Of a DNA stretch of 16,677 nt, positions 13,402 to 16,677 are shown piece after piece. The stretch comes from UBA5272 sp964577625. GTDB lineage: Bacteria > Patescibacteriota > Minisyncoccia > Phycocordibacterales > UBA5272. The stretch spans positions 1 to 16,677 of the forward strand of contig CAZNZP010000010.1 of assembly GCA_964577625.1 (NCBI GenBank). The letters run 5' to 3'. A program made the position numbers and the translations under genes. Positions within the stretch are counted from its first letter, which is position 1. Each line of letters starts with the position of its first letter. The notes under the pieces are model-generated. The model searched no databases, was not told where the DNA came from, and saw only the letters and a list, made by a program, of their open reading frames with translations.

Positions 13402-14208
13402 ATGAAAGGAAGTTGGAGAAGTAGAAGAAAAAAACTCTTTATTTTTAGTGTTATTTTATTATTATTAATTTTTATAGGTTTTAAGTTGTATCCATATATT
13501 AATCCCGCTCCAAATTGTTTTGATCAGGAGCAGAATGGTGATGAGGAAGGAGTTGATTGTGGTGGAAGCTGTGTGAATATCTGTCATGACAGAGTTCTTC
13601 CTTTGGAGATTCGTTTTACTAGATTTATTGAGACAGAAGACAATTTATACGATTTAGTAGCTTTGGTACAAAATCCTAATGGGGATAAAAATATTGAAGG
13701 AAGTATTTTGAATTACACTTTTTATCTTTATGATAAAGCTGGAGCTCTTATACACTCTATACCTGGAAGTACTCCGTTACCTGTAGGACAAACTTTTCCA
13801 ATTATTATGCAAAATATTCCTGTGAATTTCCAAGGTTCTGGTAATGCTATCTCTCGCATATCTCTAGAGCTCAACAACTTAAGTAATCCTTGGATCAGAG
13901 TGGAAGAGATTTTTAGAAATAATTTCTTCAATGTAAATGATTACATTTTTGAAAGAGAAAGAAATAATATCTCCCAATTATCTGTGATGATACAAAATGC
14001 TACTAGAGCTACTTTTAAAGATGTGCCTGTCAGAGTATTTTTGAGTGATGATAAAGGAAATGTGATTGCAGTCAATGAGACTGTTATTCGAGATATTGGA
14101 CCAGGAGCAGAGACGCAGCTCAGCTTTACCTGGAGAATACCTTTAGAAATAGAATCTCCACAAGTAGAAATTTTCCCGATTGTGACACCAGATACATATA
14201 TTAGATAA
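13402..14208 (+). CDS. Single-pass membrane protein with DCGGxC cysteine motif
   Basis: This 268-residue protein has a basic N-terminus (KGSWRSRRKK), one transmembrane helix (about 11-33) and an extracellular part of ~235 residues. Right after the membrane comes C39-x13-C53-x3-C57-x3-C61 with an acidic loop (DQEQNGDEEGVDCGGSC) of the kind seen in calcium-binding or disulfide-linked CxDxxxNGxExGVDCGGxC modules. The rest (about 65-268) is beta-rich, with YDLVALVQNPNGDKNI and later VPVRVFLSDDKGN segments reminiscent of FxLYD/LEA-like domains (two copies likely). It lies 7 nt before rodA and almost certainly shares its transcript, so a role in cell-wall synthesis is plausible. I know of no characterised homologue; the motif is common in CPR envelope proteins as far as I recall. 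Confidence 0.8.
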   Translation: MKGSWRSRRKKLFIFSVILLLLIFIGFKLYPYINPAPNCFDQEQNGDEEGVDCGGSCVNICHDRVLPLEIRFTRFIETEDNLYDLVALVQNPNGDKNIEGSILNYTFYLYDKAGALIHSIPGSTPLPVGQTFPIIMQNIPVNFQGSGNAISRISLELNNLSNPWIRVEEIFRNNFFNVNDYIFERERNNISQLSVMIQNATRATFKDVPVRVFLSDDKGNVIAVNETVIRDIGPGAETQLSFTWRIPLEIESPQVEIFPIVTPDTYIR

Positions 14209-14215
14209 GATTTTC

Positions 14216-15373
14216 ATGAATGTACTCAAAAATACTTCTAAATTTCATATTTTCTTTGAAAAGTTAAAACAGACTGACTGGGTGATTTTTACTTGCATTG
14301 CGATTTTAATGACTTTTGGTTTACTTTCTATGACTTCTACCGAATTATTTGGATCTGTTTTTTGGAGACAGTTAATCTTGGTAGTTCTAGCTCTTACTCT
14401 CTATATAATTTTTTCTTTTTTTGACTACCGCACTCTTAAAAATTCCTATGTTTTGATAGCTATTTATATTTTTATGGTGTTGCTTTTAGTTTTAATTTTT
14501 GTGTTAGGTTATGCTTCTAAAGGAGGTCTTCGTTGGTTTAATTTAGGGAATTTCTTTTTGGCACCATCTGAACCAATGAAAGTGGTTCTTATTTTACTTT
14601 TAGCAAAATTCTTCTCTAAAAGACATTTAGCAATTGCTAATATTAAAAATATTATAATATCTCTAACTTATTTAATCATTCCTGTTACTTTGATTATTTT
14701 ACAACCAGATTTAAGTACAGCTATAGTTTTGTGTGTGATTTGGTTTGGCATGCTTTTAGTTTCTGGTCTTTCTAAAAAGCACATTCTTTGGTTTTCAGGT
14801 ATTGCTTTAGTTTTGGGACTAGTTTTGTGGAACTTTTATCTTCTGCCTTATCAAAAAAATAGAATTATAAATTTTGTAAATCCAACTCACGATTTACAAG
14901 GTACTGGTTGGAATGCTTATCAGTCTATTATTGCTGTGGGATCAGGAGGAGCTTTTGGAAAGGGGATTGGATTTGGTACTCAATCTCGTTTAGGATTCTT
15001 ACCAGAACATGAGACAGATTTTATCTTTGCTTCTTTTACAGAAGAATGGGGATTTGTAGGAGCAGTTATACTTTTTACTCTGTTTGGAATAATTATTTAT
15101 CGTTTAGTCAAAAAAAGCACTAGAGGAAATTCTAATTTTGAAACTTTGTTTATATTGGGAGTATGTATTTGGTTAGTCACTCAGACTACTTTTAATATAG
15201 GTATGAATATTGGAATTTTGCCGGTGACAGGTATTCCGCTGCCTTTTGTCAGTCATGGAGGATCGCACTTGATAGCCGAAGCTGTAGCTTTGGGTATGTG
15301 TGTAGGTATGAGTAGATATGGTCGTACGGCTCATCCAAACAAGTTTAAAAATGAGTTTTTGGGCTTGGAATAA
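14216..15373 (+). CDS. rodA: SEDS-family peptidoglycan polymerase RodA/FtsW
   Basis: This 385-residue polytopic membrane protein polymerises lipid II into glycan strands together with a class B penicillin-binding protein. About ten hydrophobic segments span it. Family motifs are GGLRWFNLG near 103-111, PSEPMKVVLILLLAKFF, LQPDLSTA (163-168; usually QPDLGTA), GSGGAFGKGIGFGTQSRLGFLPEHETDF in parts, and the catalytic Asp D268 in HETDFIFA. The C-terminal motif reads PFVSHGGSHLI (S346-H351), where most RodA/FtsW proteins have SYGGSS. No PBP2 or mreB gene is in view. RodA is preferred over FtsW because of the GFLPEHETDFIFA context, but FtsW cannot be excluded. It is the second gene of a two-gene unit. 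Confidence 0.93.
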   Translation: MNVLKNTSKFHIFFEKLKQTDWVIFTCIAILMTFGLLSMTSTELFGSVFWRQLILVVLALTLYIIFSFFDYRTLKNSYVLIAIYIFMVLLLVLIFVLGYASKGGLRWFNLGNFFLAPSEPMKVVLILLLAKFFSKRHLAIANIKNIIISLTYLIIPVTLIILQPDLSTAIVLCVIWFGMLLVSGLSKKHILWFSGIALVLGLVLWNFYLLPYQKNRIINFVNPTHDLQGTGWNAYQSIIAVGSGGAFGKGIGFGTQSRLGFLPEHETDFIFASFTEEWGFVGAVILFTLFGIIIYRLVKKSTRGNSNFETLFILGVCIWLVTQTTFNIGMNIGILPVTGIPLPFVSHGGSHLIAEAVALGMCVGMSRYGRTAHPNKFKNEFLGLE

Positions 15374-15396
15374 TTAATTAGAAAATGTGTTAGAAT
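15365..15396 (+). promoter_or_regulatory. Extended -10 promoter of the flippase gene
   Basis: TGT-TAGAAT (TG at 15388-15389, hexamer 15391-15396) is an extended -10. TTGGAA (15365-15370) at the end of rodA is spaced 20 bp, longer than ideal. The predicted start near 15403 leaves ~5 nt before ATG 15408. Confidence 0.4.
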
Positions 15397-15407
15397 AAGC
15401 TATATTT

Positions 15408-16677
15408 ATGTCAGAATTTCTTAAGAAATATAAGGAAAAATCTCATCTTTTTGTCAAAAGTAAATTTAACACCAATGATGGGGCTGGTTGGCTTTTGCTT
15501 CAACAATTGATCATTGCTCCCGTGTCTCTCATCACTACTGTCCTTTTAGCCAGAGTACTCTCTATAGAAGATTATGGATTTTATAAATATATTTTATCTG
15601 TCTACGGTATAGTAGCTATCTTTGGCTTTGTTGGTTTCTACAATATTGCGGCTTTAAATATACAAAGAGGGGAAGATGCATTTTTTAATATTGGTTTTAA
15701 ATATAGAAAAGCTTTGAGATGGATACCAGCTATTCTTTCCCTCGTCATCGCTAGCTACTATTTTATTCGGGGCAATGATTTTCTTGGCACTCTCTTTTTA
15801 ATCACTATCTTTGCCCATCTCTTTTCTGATCTGTATGATTTTTATACAGTCGGCACTTCTGGGAGGGGGAATTATAAACTCAATGCCTATTTAGCTGTGA
15901 TTGGCTATTTTGTCACTTATATTCCTCCAATTTTCACCGCTTATTTCACTCAAAATCTTTATTTAGTTTTCGCCACCCTCTTTTTCTGTCAATTTATTTT
16001 TAGATTTATAGCTTTTAAATATGTCAAAAAGAAATTACATTTTGATAAAGAGCTAGAAGTCGCTTCTCCGAAAAAAGGGTTAGATGATTATAAAAAAGAG
16101 TCCCTCCATCTTTCTGTAAACGGAGCTTTGGGAAGTCTACAAGTTCACGGAAGTTCAGCTATAGTCTTTAATAGACTTGGGGCAGAAGCTAACGCTATTT
16201 ATTCTTTAGCTATCACTTTTGCGGATTTTATTTATGGCATAATCGGGGCTCCTTTAGGAAAAGCTCTTTTGATCCTCTCTCGTATGACTAGAGATAAAGT
16301 CAATAATGGAGAAAAGAGAGCTCTCGTCAAACATCTTTCTAAAAAATATTTTTGGTTAGCTTTTTTGGCTATGCTAGCCACCATGCTCGCTTTACCTTTT
16401 GTTTATAAAATATTGTTTGCTAAATATTTCTTTTCTTATCAATTTGCGGTAGTTTACTCGATTTCTATTTTGTCTATTGCATTTTATCCAGCCTATCAGT
16501 ATTTTTATGAAGCTAGAAAGATTAGATTATTAAATATTATTCAAATTAGCACTCTAGTGACAGGGCTTGGAGCTTTATTTTTAGCTTCTATGTATTTTGG
16601 TCTTTGGGGTGCTATAATTGTGGCTATAGTTATGAGATTTGGAAATAATCTTATATCAACATTTCTGATGAAGATTA
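15408..16677 (+). CDS. Polysaccharide/lipid-linked sugar flippase-like (MOP superfamily), 3' end outside window
   Basis: A frame from ATG 15408 stays open for 423 codons to the window edge. It encodes a polytopic membrane protein starting MSEFLKKYKEKSHLFVKSKF, then NTNDGAGWLLLQQLIIAPVSLITT, followed by LARVLSIEDYGFYKYILSVYGI, the classic Wzx/oligosaccharide-flippase N-terminus (xLARxLxxxxYGxYxxxxS). Further hydrophobic pairs follow, with a central NGALGSLQVHGSSAIVFNRLGAEANAIYSLA region matching the second half of the fold. It would move lipid-linked sugars or surface glycans across the membrane. Compared with rodA it uses many more C-ending codons (ATC, GTC, CTC, GCC), a possible sign of different origin. 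About 50-100 C-terminal residues are probably missing. Confidence 0.85.
   Translation, partial: MSEFLKKYKEKSHLFVKSKFNTNDGAGWLLLQQLIIAPVSLITTVLLARVLSIEDYGFYKYILSVYGIVAIFGFVGFYNIAALNIQRGEDAFFNIGFKYRKALRWIPAILSLVIASYYFIRGNDFLGTLFLITIFAHLFSDLYDFYTVGTSGRGNYKLNAYLAVIGYFVTYIPPIFTAYFTQNLYLVFATLFFCQFIFRFIAFKYVKKKLHFDKELEVASPKKGLDDYKKESLHLSVNGALGSLQVHGSSAIVFNRLGAEANAIYSLAITFADFIYGIIGAPLGKALLILSRMTRDKVNNGEKRALVKHLSKKYFWLAFLAMLATMLALPFVYKILFAKYFFSYQFAVVYSISILSIAFYPAYQYFYEARKIRLLNIIQISTLVTGLGALFLASMYFGLWGAIIVAIVMRFGNNLISTFLMKI

Noticed and set aside
4190..15373. Alternative genetic code with UGA as sense codon (seen in some CPR lineages)
   Set aside because: All complete genes have normal family lengths and no internal TGA under the standard bacterial code.

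Overview
The window is AT-rich, tightly packed DNA with every gene on the + strand. It looks like a genome fragment from a Candidate Phyla Radiation (Patescibacteria, probably Parcubacteria-like) bacterium. The evidence is the gene set: a large Ser/Thr/Ala/Gly-rich secreted protein with an N-terminal peptidoglycan-binding domain, a winged-helix protein ending in the WSRY-type tail I associate with this group, and a membrane protein with a DCGGxC cysteine motif beside RodA. No recognisable Shine-Dalgarno sequence precedes any start, and all ten visible stop codons are TAA. Assignment below the CPR level is not possible from this window.

Layout. 1-491: 3' end of a winged-helix protein with a charged, repeat-bearing upstream part. 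492-899: non-coding, strongly structured, probably the long leader of the next gene. 900-3890: secreted S-layer-like cell-surface protein, ending at a good terminator. 3891-4189: intergenic, with a DnaA-box-like 9-mer and a small promoter-to-terminator unit. 4190-5503: M23 (LytM) peptidase with a coiled coil. 5555-6481: SPFH/band-7 membrane protein. 6482-6862: a second small promoter/hairpin/terminator unit and the 23S leader. 6863-9900: 23S rRNA. 9901-10175: spacer with long processing stems and no tRNA. 10176-10293: 5S rRNA. 10294-10590: 5S terminator and a third small unit containing a 35-codon ORF. 10600-11790: rplJ-rplL with an L10-type attenuator leader. 11895-12479: winged-helix plus nucleotidyltransferase-like protein. 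12613-13290: small MscS/CmpX-like membrane protein. 13402-15373: Cys-motif membrane protein and RodA, 7 nt apart. 15408-end: polysaccharide flippase-like protein, cut by the window edge.

How it fits together. One theme is the cell envelope: surface protein, LytM hydrolase or activator, SPFH scaffold, RodA peptidoglycan polymerase and lipid-linked sugar flippase. The other is the ribosome: 23S, 5S, L10 and L7/L12. No 16S lies upstream of the 23S, so the rRNA genes are probably unlinked.

The most interesting material is between the genes. Three short units each have a well-spaced promoter, a tiny ORF or a strong secondary structure, and an intrinsic terminator (4024-4115, 6534-6654, 10385-10589). 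The rplJ leader has mutually exclusive terminator and antiterminator pairings. Several genes appear to be transcribed as nearly leaderless mRNAs.
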